The notes beneath the pieces were generated by a model. That model had not been told where the DNA came from, searched no databases, and saw only the letters and a list, made by a program, of their open reading frames with translations. Source: Neorhodopirellula lusitana (GTDB taxonomy: Bacteria; Planctomycetota; Planctomycetia; Pirellulales; Pirellulaceae). From it: a stretch of DNA of 64,000 nt. Positions 44,539-52,730 of this stretch are shown here, one piece after another (position 1 is the first letter of the stretch; each line of letters opens with the position of its first letter). The position numbers and the translations under genes are program-made. The stretch covers positions 1,178,001 to 1,242,000 of the forward strand of contig NZ_FXUG01000001.1 in NCBI RefSeq assembly GCF_900182915.1, read 5' to 3'.

Positions 44539-45282
44539 ATGGCTGGGCACTCAAAATGGGCCAACATCCAGCACCGCAAAGGCCGCGTTGATGCCGCTCG
44601 CGGTAAAATGTGGAGCAAACTCAGCAAGGCAATCATCGTTGCCGCGAAGAGTGGCGGAGGCGACCTGTCGGCGAATATCAAGCTTCGCAAGGCGGTAGAC
44701 GACGCGAAGGCGGTCTCGATGCCGAAGGATAACATCGAGCGAGCGATTAAACGCGGTACAGGTGAGCTCGAAGGCGATGCCGTTGAGGAAATCCTCTACG
44801 AGGGTTATGGACCCGGTGGCGTCGCTGTGATGTGCTTGGCGATGACGGACAATCGAAACCGGACCGCTCCGGAACTGCGAACTTTGTTTGGTAAGCACGG
44901 CGGCGAGTTGGGGAAGACGGGCTGCGTCAATTATCTGTTTGAGCGGAAGGGCTTGTTCATCTTCCCATCGGGCACTGATGAAGAGCAGGTGACCGAAGTG
45001 GCGTTAGAGAACGGCGGCGACGATGTCGAAGCTGATGATGATGGCCAGATCCAAGTCACGTGCGCTCCGGAAAATCACGACGCATTGTCGGAAGCTTTCG
45101 AGTCGGCCGAGTTGAAAGCTGATGTGAACGAAGTGACCCAAATTGCTTCCACGAATGTCGATGTCGACGGTTCCACGGCAGGTAAGGTTTTGTCGTTGTT
45201 GGAAGCTCTCGACGATCATGATGACGTCCAGACGGTCAGCACGAACGTGAACTTTCCAGACGATACTTCGGATTCCGAGTAA
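44539..45282 (+). CDS. yebC: YebC/PmpR family protein
   Basis: 247 residues with AAGGA before the ATG. The opening MAGHSKWANIQHRKGRVDAA is the family hallmark; KAVSMPKDNIERAIKRGTGE and YEGYGPGGVAVMCLAMTDNR follow, then acidic domains 2 and 3 and a ten-residue acidic tail. The family was annotated as transcriptional regulators; recent work links some members to ribosomes stalled at proline stretches, which fits its place after infB and rbfA. Full length. Confidence 0.96.
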   Translation: MAGHSKWANIQHRKGRVDAARGKMWSKLSKAIIVAAKSGGGDLSANIKLRKAVDDAKAVSMPKDNIERAIKRGTGELEGDAVEEILYEGYGPGGVAVMCLAMTDNRNRTAPELRTLFGKHGGELGKTGCVNYLFERKGLFIFPSGTDEEQVTEVALENGGDDVEADDDGQIQVTCAPENHDALSEAFESAELKADVNEVTQIASTNVDVDGSTAGKVLSLLEALDDHDDVQTVSTNVNFPDDTSDSE

Positions 45283-45511
45283 TCTCACCGGTTCAGTTGG
45301 GCATGCTCTGGTTTAGTAAACCAGGGCAGCACGCCTAGAGCGTGCCACGGTGAAACCCTCTGCGATCGTTGAGCCACTGAGCCTCGTCAAGCCACTGAGC
45401 TTCGTTAAGCGGCTGGGCCCGGGTGGCTTCTTTTTTAGGATCGCGATTTGGCAGCTGAGCTCATTTGGGGATTCGGCTTTGCGGCACGCTCTTGAGGTGC
45501 CTGCCGGTCGA

Positions 45512-45910
45512 TTATCGCTGGAGTTCTTTGATGCGTTGCCGTTGCAGGATTTCTTCCATGACTTCCAGTTCGGTGTAGTACATCGCACTGGGGTCAATGC
45601 CTTGTTCGTTGAGCCAGTTTAGGTGTTGGTTCATCGCGGGCTGTTTCGCAAAGGCCGGCAGCACGACCAGCCAGATCACCGCCAGTCCAACGGTGCTGGC
45701 GAATAACGCCAGCAAGCGAGCGGTTTGGTCGCGACGGGATTGGGTGCCACCGGGTTGGGCATCGATCATCTGTTTACCGCTTCTGCGTTTGTCGCTTGCA
45801 CCGGTTCCGTTTACACAGACTCCGTTTGCACGAGCATCGTTGTGCGCTGGCATCAGAGGTTCTTTGCGAGGCGGTCTTTTGCCGGCGATCGGTTTCTGGT
45901 TGGCGATCAC
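45512..45910 (-). CDS. small membrane protein coupled to the YeiH-type exporter
   Basis: 132 residues from a GTG whose last two bases and following A form the TGA stop of the upstream exporter gene (GTGA overlap). It has a basic, Gly/Arg-rich N-terminal half, one membrane segment ([20 protein letters not shown]) and a short C-terminal helix ([15 protein letters not shown]). No family recognised. The overlap argues for a joint role with the exporter. The 229-base gap on its far side, toward yebC, shows only a short direct repeat (GAGCC/AAGCCACTGAGC(C/T)TCGT). Confidence 0.65.
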   Translation of the reverse strand: MIANQKPIAGKRPPRKEPLMPAHNDARANGVCVNGTGASDKRRSGKQMIDAQPGGTQSRRDQTARLLALFASTVGLAVIWLVVLPAFAKQPAMNQHLNWLNEQGIDPSAMYYTELEVMEEILQRQRIKELQR

Positions 45911-47316
45911 GGTGCAATCGTGTCAGCGAAGACGACTTTGAACATCAGCCATGCCATCACCAGCGTGAGGACCAGATTCAATGATTGGCCACACACATAC
46001 AGAATCAACGGCTTCCCGCCCTTAAGTTGCGGCAACAGTTGTTTGAAATTGGTTTCCAATCCAATGCTGACAAACGCGAGGCAGAAGAACCAGCCCCGCA
46101 GTGTCTTGCTGGAGCCTTTGATCATGGCGTTGATCAGTTCAGGGCCACCGACGAGGGTCGAGTAGAGGACGGAAAAGAGAATCGACATCGCCACGAATCC
46201 CAACACGAATTTGGGGAAGCGATACCAGATTTCCATCGCTCCCACGCGAGGAGCGGATTCGTCGCGTTCGACATAAGTGACCCAGTAGATCGCGACGCAA
46301 AACGCGGTGACACCAATCAAGATGTTTTGAATCATCTTCACGGTCGCGGCAACCTCCAGAGCCTCGTCGCCGAGAACCGCGCCTGCCGCCGCAACGGCTC
46401 CTGTTGCATCGATCGTGCCGCCTAGCCACGCCCCGCCCAGGATTGGGTCCATGCCCGTGGCGCGGATGATTGCGGGTAAGACGATCATCATGATGACGGT
46501 GAACGATAGCGAAAGTCCAATCGATAGGGACAATTCTTCCTTCTTCGCTTTACAGGCCGCGGCGGTCGCGATTGCAGCGGACACACCGCACACCGACATG
46601 TCGGCGGAGATCACCATGTTCAAAGATTTGGAGGGCATCTTCAGGACTTTTTGTCCAAAGATGTATGTCGACACTAGGACGACGGGGGTGACCACCCAAG
46701 CCACGAAAATTCCTGGTAGGCCCAACGCTAGCAGTCGACTCATCAGGACTTCGGCACCCAGCATCACGAGTCCCGTCTTGATGAAGAACTCCGTCAGCAT
46801 TGCAGGCCGCAGGAACCCAGGGGTGCCGATCGTATTGCTGATGATCAGCCCGACTAGCAGTGCCCATAGAGCGTATTCCAGGTTGTATGCTTTGACTACG
46901 CTTTGGCTCGCCATCACGTATGCCAGTGTCGCCAGCAAGAAAACGAGCGGGAACGCTTTGCAAAACGCGCCGACGGATTTGCTGCGAACAGCCATCGCGA
47001 AAGCAAAAACAACGGCGATCAAACCGAACACGCCCAGGATGCCTGGGGCTGTATTGGTGAAAGCGTCGACAGGGCTCTCAGTCCACTTGCCGGGCTTGGA
47101 CAGCCAGTCGGAAAGTGGGTTCGCAACCGTGACGGCTTCGCCGGATGCTAAACTTGCCGCTAGATCGGTTGGCTGTGTGAACCAAACCGCGGCGAAGGAG
47201 ATCGCCAGCAGGATTCCGGCACACCAGATCGCCCACCAGTCTTCGCTTGTTCGCATGTCCGTCCATAGGCTTGGTCGCTCTGGAGGGAGTGGCACCGCAG
47301 CATTGTCGTCGTTCAT
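45907..47316 (-). CDS. YeiH/UPF0324 family putative sulfate exporter
   Basis: 469 residues with ten or more membrane segments. Family features include [20 protein letters not shown], a glycine-rich [36 protein letters not shown] and [19 protein letters not shown]. The N-terminal 40 residues are a cytoplasmic extension. YeiH-type proteins are called putative sulfate exporters. In an organism that releases much sulfate with sulfatases such a function is plausible, but there is no direct proof. It overlaps the small membrane protein gene downstream. Confidence 0.85.
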   Translation of the reverse strand: MNDDNAAVPLPPERPSLWTDMRTSEDWWAIWCAGILLAISFAAVWFTQPTDLAASLASGEAVTVANPLSDWLSKPGKWTESPVDAFTNTAPGILGVFGLIAVVFAFAMAVRSKSVGAFCKAFPLVFLLATLAYVMASQSVVKAYNLEYALWALLVGLIISNTIGTPGFLRPAMLTEFFIKTGLVMLGAEVLMSRLLALGLPGIFVAWVVTPVVLVSTYIFGQKVLKMPSKSLNMVISADMSVCGVSAAIATAAACKAKKEELSLSIGLSLSFTVIMMIVLPAIIRATGMDPILGGAWLGGTIDATGAVAAAGAVLGDEALEVAATVKMIQNILIGVTAFCVAIYWVTYVERDESAPRVGAMEIWYRFPKFVLGFVAMSILFSVLYSTLVGGPELINAMIKGSSKTLRGWFFCLAFVSIGLETNFKQLLPQLKGGKPLILYVCGQSLNLVLTLVMAWLMFKVVFADTIAP

Positions 47317-47987
47317 TCAGCCGAACTTTTTTCGAGGGGGATGGGGGCAGTCATCATCGCGAAGATGTTGTCAGACTTGTTCTCGCTTTGGTTTGTTATC
47401 GACATGATGATTCGTCGCGAACCGCGTGGAGTCGTACGCTGGATTCTGGCCAAGTGGCACGTGGCCGTTGCTCCAGCGTATACCCAATTCGCCGCATTCT
47501 AAAGGGAGCAACCGACGAAACACGGGAGGCAGCCAGTCGGAAGGGGAGGTGGCCGCGCCAGCCTATGGTATTCCACAGCGTTATCCTTCCAGGATGTGTC
47601 TCTTTGCCGCAGGTGCAAACGCTGCCAGTTCAGTTGTGACCGCGGCTTCCGGTTGTTTTAGGCATCACTTGCCTTGGATCAAGTGTCGCAATGATCTACG
47701 AGGCGTTGTGGTGTCATTTGCGTGAGCCCATGAAGGATTCGCTGGACAAGGTGGATCTGCTGGAAGAGAATAAGAAAAGGCATGTTTTCGTTTGACGCCA
47801 AGGGCAGGTTCTGCCGTGTGTTTCCCGATGGAAGGGCGAGGTGCTTTAAGCAAGTGCTGTTTGATGCTGTCTTGTGTTAGTCGCTATTGGCTTCGCTGGG
47901 ATGGCGATTGGTACTTGCTTTTTGAGCTTCGTTGTCATTCGAGAGTTTGCTGTCTGACTTTCCCCACGCTTGCTTTGTAGTGTCATC
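47317..47987. other. 671-base gap with no convincing gene
   Basis: Short frames on both strands lack ribosome-binding sites and family resemblance. No REP copy or other palindrome was seen. The GH16 promoter should lie at its right end. Confidence 0.5.
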
Positions 47988-48845
47988 ATGTTTGTAGATT
48001 CCCGGTGTCTGTTTGCTTGTTTCGTTTTGGTACTTGTCGCTGCCCCTGTCGTTGCCGATGGTCTGCCGTCGCCTCCGGAGGGATACCGTTGGGAGAAAAA
48101 CGAAGCGTTTAGTGACGAGTTCGACGGTGACCAGTTAGATTCGGCCAAGTGGTACGATCACAATCCGCGCTGGAAAGGTCGCGCGCCTGGTTTGTTTGTT
48201 CCATCCGCGATCAGCGTAGGGGACGGTTACCTTTGCATTCGGTGCGGTGTTCTTGATCCTCCGCAGGGCGAGTTCAGTGTCGCATGTGGGGCGGTGCAGT
48301 CCAAAGCGAAGACGGCACTTTACGGCTATTACGAATGCCGAATGAAGGCGTCCAGCATCCCCACGTCATCGACGTTTTGGTTGACTAGTGAATCGAAAAA
48401 AGTAGACGGCGGTCGGCTGAGTTTTGAGTTGGATATCCAGGAATGCGTTGGAAGGGCGGACCGGTTTGCGGTATTCACGACGCACATGAAATCCAATACC
48501 CATGTCAACTTCCAAGCCGCGGAAAAGGGGGCTGAAACGCAGCGCCGACATGAGGGCGGGCAAGCTCCGCTGAAATCCAAGGTGGATGATGAGTTCCACA
48601 CCTATGCGTGTTGGTGGGTGGATGCCACGACGGTCAAGTTTTATGCGGACGGTGAGTATCAGTTCACCGTCCATCCGCCCGTTGACTTTGGCGAGGCCCC
48701 TTTTGACTTCCCGATGTTCATGAACTTGGTTTGTGAAACCTACGATTGGAATGCCCGTCCGACGGTCGAAGAGCTTAGCGACGATACTCGCAACGCCACG
48801 CTCTATGACTACGTGCGTTCGTACCGCTTGGTCAAAAGTAAGTAG
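47988..48845 (+). CDS. secreted GH16 glycoside hydrolase (agarase/porphyranase-like)
   Basis: 285 residues from the ATG of MFVDSRCLFACFVLVLVAAP, a signal peptide cut near VVADG. The laminarinase-like jelly roll opens YRWEKNEAFSDEFDGDQLD and GRAPGLFVPSAISVGDGYL. The catalytic motif ELDIQE holds the nucleophile E147, helper D149 and acid/base E152 of the GH16 pattern E-x-D-x-x-E. YYECRMKAS, FHTYACWWVD and the C-terminal YDYVRSYRLV fit beta-agarase, porphyranase or carrageenase-like subfamilies, which attack red-algal galactans; the exact substrate cannot be read from sequence. It is a single gene. Confidence 0.88.
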   Translation: MFVDSRCLFACFVLVLVAAPVVADGLPSPPEGYRWEKNEAFSDEFDGDQLDSAKWYDHNPRWKGRAPGLFVPSAISVGDGYLCIRCGVLDPPQGEFSVACGAVQSKAKTALYGYYECRMKASSIPTSSTFWLTSESKKVDGGRLSFELDIQECVGRADRFAVFTTHMKSNTHVNFQAAEKGAETQRRHEGGQAPLKSKVDDEFHTYACWWVDATTVKFYADGEYQFTVHPPVDFGEAPFDFPMFMNLVCETYDWNARPTVEELSDDTRNATLYDYVRSYRLVKSK

Positions 48846-49076
48846 CGACGCTGGTGGTTGGTGCAAGGCAGCGGTGATGTCTGGCGGTGACATGGCAGGC
48901 TACCCAGGTGCGGTCTCGCGATTGTCAATGCGAACGATATTGAATGGTCGGAGTCGCCCGGTTCGTGATTCAACTGGAAAATGAATCAACTTTGGCCAAT
49001 GCATGGGGTTTCCTATTCCTTTGTTGACACGCGGGGGAAATGAGACATGTGCTAAACGAGTGGCCCGCTCTGGGAG

Positions 49077-49670
49077 GTGCCAGAGGTCGTTTTTGCTTTT
49101 AATTTTGCTTCCAATTCGGGTATTCGATTCGTGCAGCCTGTTGATCAAGAAACGTCGGATCGTCGCGCTGAGGTAGTCGCACTGATCGCTCAACACCAAT
49201 CGCGCCTGCGAGGGTTCGTGCGATGCTTGCTGGTTTACGACAACGATGTGGACGATTTGCTGCAAGAAGTGAACGTCGTTCTTTGGCAGAAGGCGGACCA
49301 ATTTGAACCGGGGACGGACTTTTGGGCTTGGGCTAGTCAGGTGGCTCGTTTCAAGGTGATGAACCAAATCCGGCGTTATTCTCGCGATCGTTTAGTTTTC
49401 GATGAGTCGTTTGTGACTGAGTTAGCGGACCTTGCCACCGAACGATCCGCGGGCAGCCTGGACCAGCAGGCCGCGCTGCGCCAGTGCATGCAGCGACTAC
49501 CAGTTGCTCAGCGTGCGCTAGTGGAAATGCGGTATTCCAGCGATCGATCGGTGATGAGCATTGCAGAAGAGCTCAATCGTCCGGTTGGCTCAATCCGGCA
49601 AACCTTGTATCGCATTCGAGGGCTTTTGTTGGAATGCATTCAAACCAACTTGGCGAGGACTGCCCAGTGA
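49077..49670 (+). CDS. ECF sigma factor, Rhodopirellula/Verrucomicrobium family
   Basis: 197 residues if started at the GTG at 49077, 179 from the GTG at 49131; neither has a clean ribosome-binding site and the shorter form fits the family better. Region 2 is LRGFVRCLLVYDNDVDDLLQ and FWAWASQVARFKVMNQIRR. Region 4 is CMQRLPVAQRALVEMRYSSD and IAEELNRPVGSIRQTLYRIR, the helix-turn-helix. Its stop overlaps the start of a FecR-like membrane protein (GTGA), which is the usual partner gene in planctomycetes. Confidence 0.92.
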   Translation: MPEVVFAFNFASNSGIRFVQPVDQETSDRRAEVVALIAQHQSRLRGFVRCLLVYDNDVDDLLQEVNVVLWQKADQFEPGTDFWAWASQVARFKVMNQIRRYSRDRLVFDESFVTELADLATERSAGSLDQQAALRQCMQRLPVAQRALVEMRYSSDRSVMSIAEELNRPVGSIRQTLYRIRGLLLECIQTNLARTAQ

Positions 49671-51409
49671 CTAAGCGTGATCCAGTGGCTACACATGGCC
49701 AGGGCCCCGAGTCCGATCGCGAATTCGCGGGATTGCTGCAACAAGCCATCGATGGCAACCTGGAACCGAATCAGGGACCTCGGTTGCAGCAGTTGATGCA
49801 ACAGGTTCCCGCTCGTATGGATGTCTGGGTCGATCATTTTCGGCTGGACTCTTATCTCGCCAACGAAATCGATCGTGATTCCGTGGTCGATTTAGTGGAT
49901 CTGGTTTGCGACCTGGATCCATCTCAGCGAGACCAAGCCACGTCGGAGAGTCGTGCCGGCGGTGATGCCGAGCCAGTCTCCAGTAGACAAGTCACCGGTG
50001 CACAAGGATCCGATGCAAAAGGCTCCATCGTTAAGCGTCCGGCCGCAAGTAAGAAGTGGCGATTGCTGGTCGTTGCCGCAGCGATTGCCGCGACGGTGAT
50101 GTTCTTCATCGCAATGCCTTCTTGGAAGCGGTTGCCGCCCAGTGTGGCACCGATCACTCGGTTCGCTCCCGTTGATGATTCCATCGCGATGGTTGTCCAG
50201 ACGTCGAACGATGTGTGGGTGAACCGGGTTGAGCCGCCGTTTTTGCTGTCGCCTGGGCGGCTGCAATTGGAATCCGGCTTGGCTGAATTGCGGATCTACA
50301 ACGGTGTGACGTTGTACTTAGAGGGGCCGGTCGACTTAGACTTGGTTTCTTTGGACTCCGCGCGTTTGCGTCGCGGTAAGCTGCGTGCCAATGTTCCCGA
50401 TCAGGCGGAAGGGTTCACTGTCGTAACAGACGAGGTGCGTCTGGTAGACCGCGGGACTGAATTTGCGATCTCTGCAGGCGAGGACGGCTTGTCACAGGTG
50501 CACGTTTTCGATGGGCTGGTGGATCTTTATCCCTCGGGGGAAGCCCCACCCGTTGAGGCGAATAAGCGGGCCGTCAATGAAGGCGAAAGTGTGGAGATTG
50601 ACTCTTCCTTTTCGTCGCGGGAAGCGAACTTGAATCTGGCCGACTTCCCGTCGCCGGCAGCAATCGATCAATCGGTCGCCTCACGATTTGAAAGCTGGAG
50701 AGCGTGGAGTGCTGAATTCGCTACGCGACCGGATCTCTTGTTGTACTACAACTTCGAAGAGTTTGGCGAAAAACCCAACGGTCGAAATACGGTCGTTGAT
50801 CAATCTCAATTCAAGTCGATTAACGCGACGGTGGTCGGTAGTGAGTTGCTGAAGGGACGTTGGCCGCAAAAAAAGGCTTATGGGTTCTATCGATCTGCGG
50901 ATCGTTTGCGGGTCAACATCCCTGGGCGTTGGCCCAAGCTAACACTGGCTTGTTGGGTTCGTGTCGACGAGTTACGTGGTGTGAATCAAGCATTGTTGCT
51001 GACTGACACTTTTGAAGAATGGCAACCTCACTGGCAGATTTCGAAAGAAGGGACGTTGAAGCTAGGGATCGGTCAAGAGACTGTCGAAGCGTCGAGGCGT
51101 CTAAGAAGTCCGTCAACACCGCTGGAGGACTTGGGAGCGATCGGACGCTGGATGCATTTAGCAACGGTCTATAACTCAAGCAACAACACTGTGAGTCACT
51201 ACGTCAATGGCATCGCCGCGGGAGCGGTTCGTTTACCAGTCGCTGAACCGCTACGCATTGGTACCGCTGAAATTGGGAATTGGTTGAAACCGCGGAAGGC
51301 GGGGGATGAGCCCATCCGAAATCTCGACGGCCGGATCGACGAGTTTGTGTTGTTCCGAGAAGCTTTGGACGCCCAGGAAATTCAAGCCATTTATGAAGCA
51401 GGGAGATGA
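49667..51409 (+). CDS. FecR-like membrane regulator with C-terminal LamG-type domain
   Basis: 580 residues from a GTG overlapping the sigma stop; a longer frame from 49484 lies inside the sigma gene. The N-terminal cytoplasmic part (1-125) resembles anti-sigma regions, and one membrane segment (LLVVAAAIAATVMFFIAM) is near 132-150. A FecR-type beta domain follows (about 185-340: LESGLAELRIYNGVTLYLEG, LVDRGTEFAISAGEDG). The last 200 residues are a concanavalin-like LamG domain (LTLACWVRVDEL, IGRWMHLATVYNSSNNTVSH, NLDGRIDEFVLF). It probably senses an extracytoplasmic, perhaps carbohydrate, signal and controls the sigma factor. Confidence 0.88.
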   Translation: MTKRDPVATHGQGPESDREFAGLLQQAIDGNLEPNQGPRLQQLMQQVPARMDVWVDHFRLDSYLANEIDRDSVVDLVDLVCDLDPSQRDQATSESRAGGDAEPVSSRQVTGAQGSDAKGSIVKRPAASKKWRLLVVAAAIAATVMFFIAMPSWKRLPPSVAPITRFAPVDDSIAMVVQTSNDVWVNRVEPPFLLSPGRLQLESGLAELRIYNGVTLYLEGPVDLDLVSLDSARLRRGKLRANVPDQAEGFTVVTDEVRLVDRGTEFAISAGEDGLSQVHVFDGLVDLYPSGEAPPVEANKRAVNEGESVEIDSSFSSREANLNLADFPSPAAIDQSVASRFESWRAWSAEFATRPDLLLYYNFEEFGEKPNGRNTVVDQSQFKSINATVVGSELLKGRWPQKKAYGFYRSADRLRVNIPGRWPKLTLACWVRVDELRGVNQALLLTDTFEEWQPHWQISKEGTLKLGIGQETVEASRRLRSPSTPLEDLGAIGRWMHLATVYNSSNNTVSHYVNGIAAGAVRLPVAEPLRIGTAEIGNWLKPRKAGDEPIRNLDGRIDEFVLFREALDAQEIQAIYEAGR

Positions 51410-51413
51410 TTCA

Positions 51414-52730
51414 ATGTTAAACCAACGATGTCAATTGATCAGTCGCCGCGGATATTTGGCGGGCTCAGGGGCGACGGTTGCGTTGCCGTTTTTGGAATCG
51501 CTTGCGATGCCCAACGCTGCATTGGCCGGCAAGGCAATTTCCGGTGGCTCAAGGTCGTCTGAGCCGACGACCGCATCACCGCGACTCGTCTGCATGGGGG
51601 TTTCGCTAAGCATGTATCCGGGCGAATGGAATCCGAAACAGACCGGGCGTGACTATGCGGCTCCTAAGTTGATTGAGCCACTGGAAGACTTGCGTGATGA
51701 TTTTACGTTGATTTCCAACGCCGACCATCCTGGCGTGACCGGTGGGCACAAGGGGACCCCTGCGTTCCTGTCGGGGGTTTATAAGCCAGAGCGAGTCGGG
51801 CAATCGATCGTGATTCGCAACCAGGTCACTTTCGATCAGTTGGCTGCCCGGGCATTGGGCAATGAGACCCGATTTCAGTCATTGCAACTGGGAGCGTCCA
51901 GCGTGGGCGTTGCGGATTCTTTGTCTTGGGACGAGAAGGGCATTCCCATGCCCACGACCACCGATCCGTTGGAGATCTACCGGCGACTGTTTGTCGATGA
52001 TGCCGATCCTGCGAAAACGGCTCGCGACATCATGATGGGTCGCAGCGTGTTGCAACTTGTTAATGCGGACGCGAAGGAGTTGGCTCGTGAATTGTCGAAG
52101 ACGGATCAAGCTCGATTGGATCAGTACTTGACGTCGGTGCAGGACATCGAAGCGGGCATTCGCCGCCAACTTCAGTGGCTGAAAACACCCAAGCCGGGTG
52201 TCCCGCCGATCACGGATCGGGCGACGAACTACCACGAGAATTTGGATTTGATTCTAGAGTTGACTGCCCTGGCATTGCAGACGGATTCCAGCCGAGTGGT
52301 CTCGGTGGCGCTTCCGGGGAAAGGCATGCCGATTGAAGTCGGTGACGCACGGGTCAATGACTATCACGGACAATCGCATCACGGCAAAGACCCGGAAGTG
52401 ATCCAGAAGTTGGTCGAAATCGAACGATTGCACACCCAATCTTTGGCGAAGTTCTTGCACCGACTGAAATCGACACCGACCAACGAAGGGAACTTGCTTG
52501 ATTGCACGCAGGTGTTGTTCGGCAGCGGCCTGGGGAACGCCAGTTCGCATTCCAATCGCGATTTGCCCGTGCTGGTTGCTGGTGGCGGGTTCCGTCACGG
52601 CAGCCATGTCAAGCTTCGGGAAGGGACCCCGCTTTGCAACGTGTTCGTCACGATGATGCAAAAGCTGGGGATGGAAATGGATTCCTTTGCGGGGAGCAAT
52701 GGGACGGTCAATGAGTTCATGGGGGCATGA
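51414..52730 (+). CDS. DUF1552 family exported protein
   Basis: 438 residues from the ATG of MLNQRCQLISRRGYLAGSG, with GGGAGA nine bases before it. The SRRGYLAGSGATVALPFLES leader looks like a Tat signal. Conserved DUF1552 segments: RLVCMGVSLSMYPGEWNPKQ, FTLISNADHPGVTGGHKG, and DCTQVLFGSGLGNASSHSNR near the end. Its role is unknown, but in planctomycetes it is almost always paired with a DUF1587/1592/1588/1585 cytochrome-like protein, as here: the next gene overlaps its stop by four bases (ATGA). Confidence 0.92.
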   Translation: MLNQRCQLISRRGYLAGSGATVALPFLESLAMPNAALAGKAISGGSRSSEPTTASPRLVCMGVSLSMYPGEWNPKQTGRDYAAPKLIEPLEDLRDDFTLISNADHPGVTGGHKGTPAFLSGVYKPERVGQSIVIRNQVTFDQLAARALGNETRFQSLQLGASSVGVADSLSWDEKGIPMPTTTDPLEIYRRLFVDDADPAKTARDIMMGRSVLQLVNADAKELARELSKTDQARLDQYLTSVQDIEAGIRRQLQWLKTPKPGVPPITDRATNYHENLDLILELTALALQTDSSRVVSVALPGKGMPIEVGDARVNDYHGQSHHGKDPEVIQKLVEIERLHTQSLAKFLHRLKSTPTNEGNLLDCTQVLFGSGLGNASSHSNRDLPVLVAGGGFRHGSHVKLREGTPLCNVFVTMMQKLGMEMDSFAGSNGTVNEFMGA